DNA of 64,000 nucleotides from Diphasiastrum complanatum (Eukaryota > Streptophyta > Lycopodiopsida > Lycopodiales > Lycopodiaceae), in the NCBI GenBank assembly GCA_029204225.1, contig CM055106.1:19294149-19358148 (forward strand), read 5' to 3'. Under the pieces are notes generated by a model. That model did not search any database, was not told where the DNA came from, and was given only the letters and a program-made list of their open reading frames with translations. The translations under genes were made by a program, and so were the position numbers. Below are positions 58,435 through 58,512 of the stretch, in pieces. Position 1 is the stretch's first letter. Each line of letters starts with the position of its first letter.

Positions 58435-58512
<78 letters not shown>

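Noticed and set aside
53163-58509. Classical twin-priming (5' inversion) as the only explanation of LINE B
   Set aside because: The orientation fits, but a LINE 3' tail and CT tract lie between the inverted 5' part and the 3' part, and LINE Y stops at the left break. A later inversion across two tandem LINEs explains all parts.
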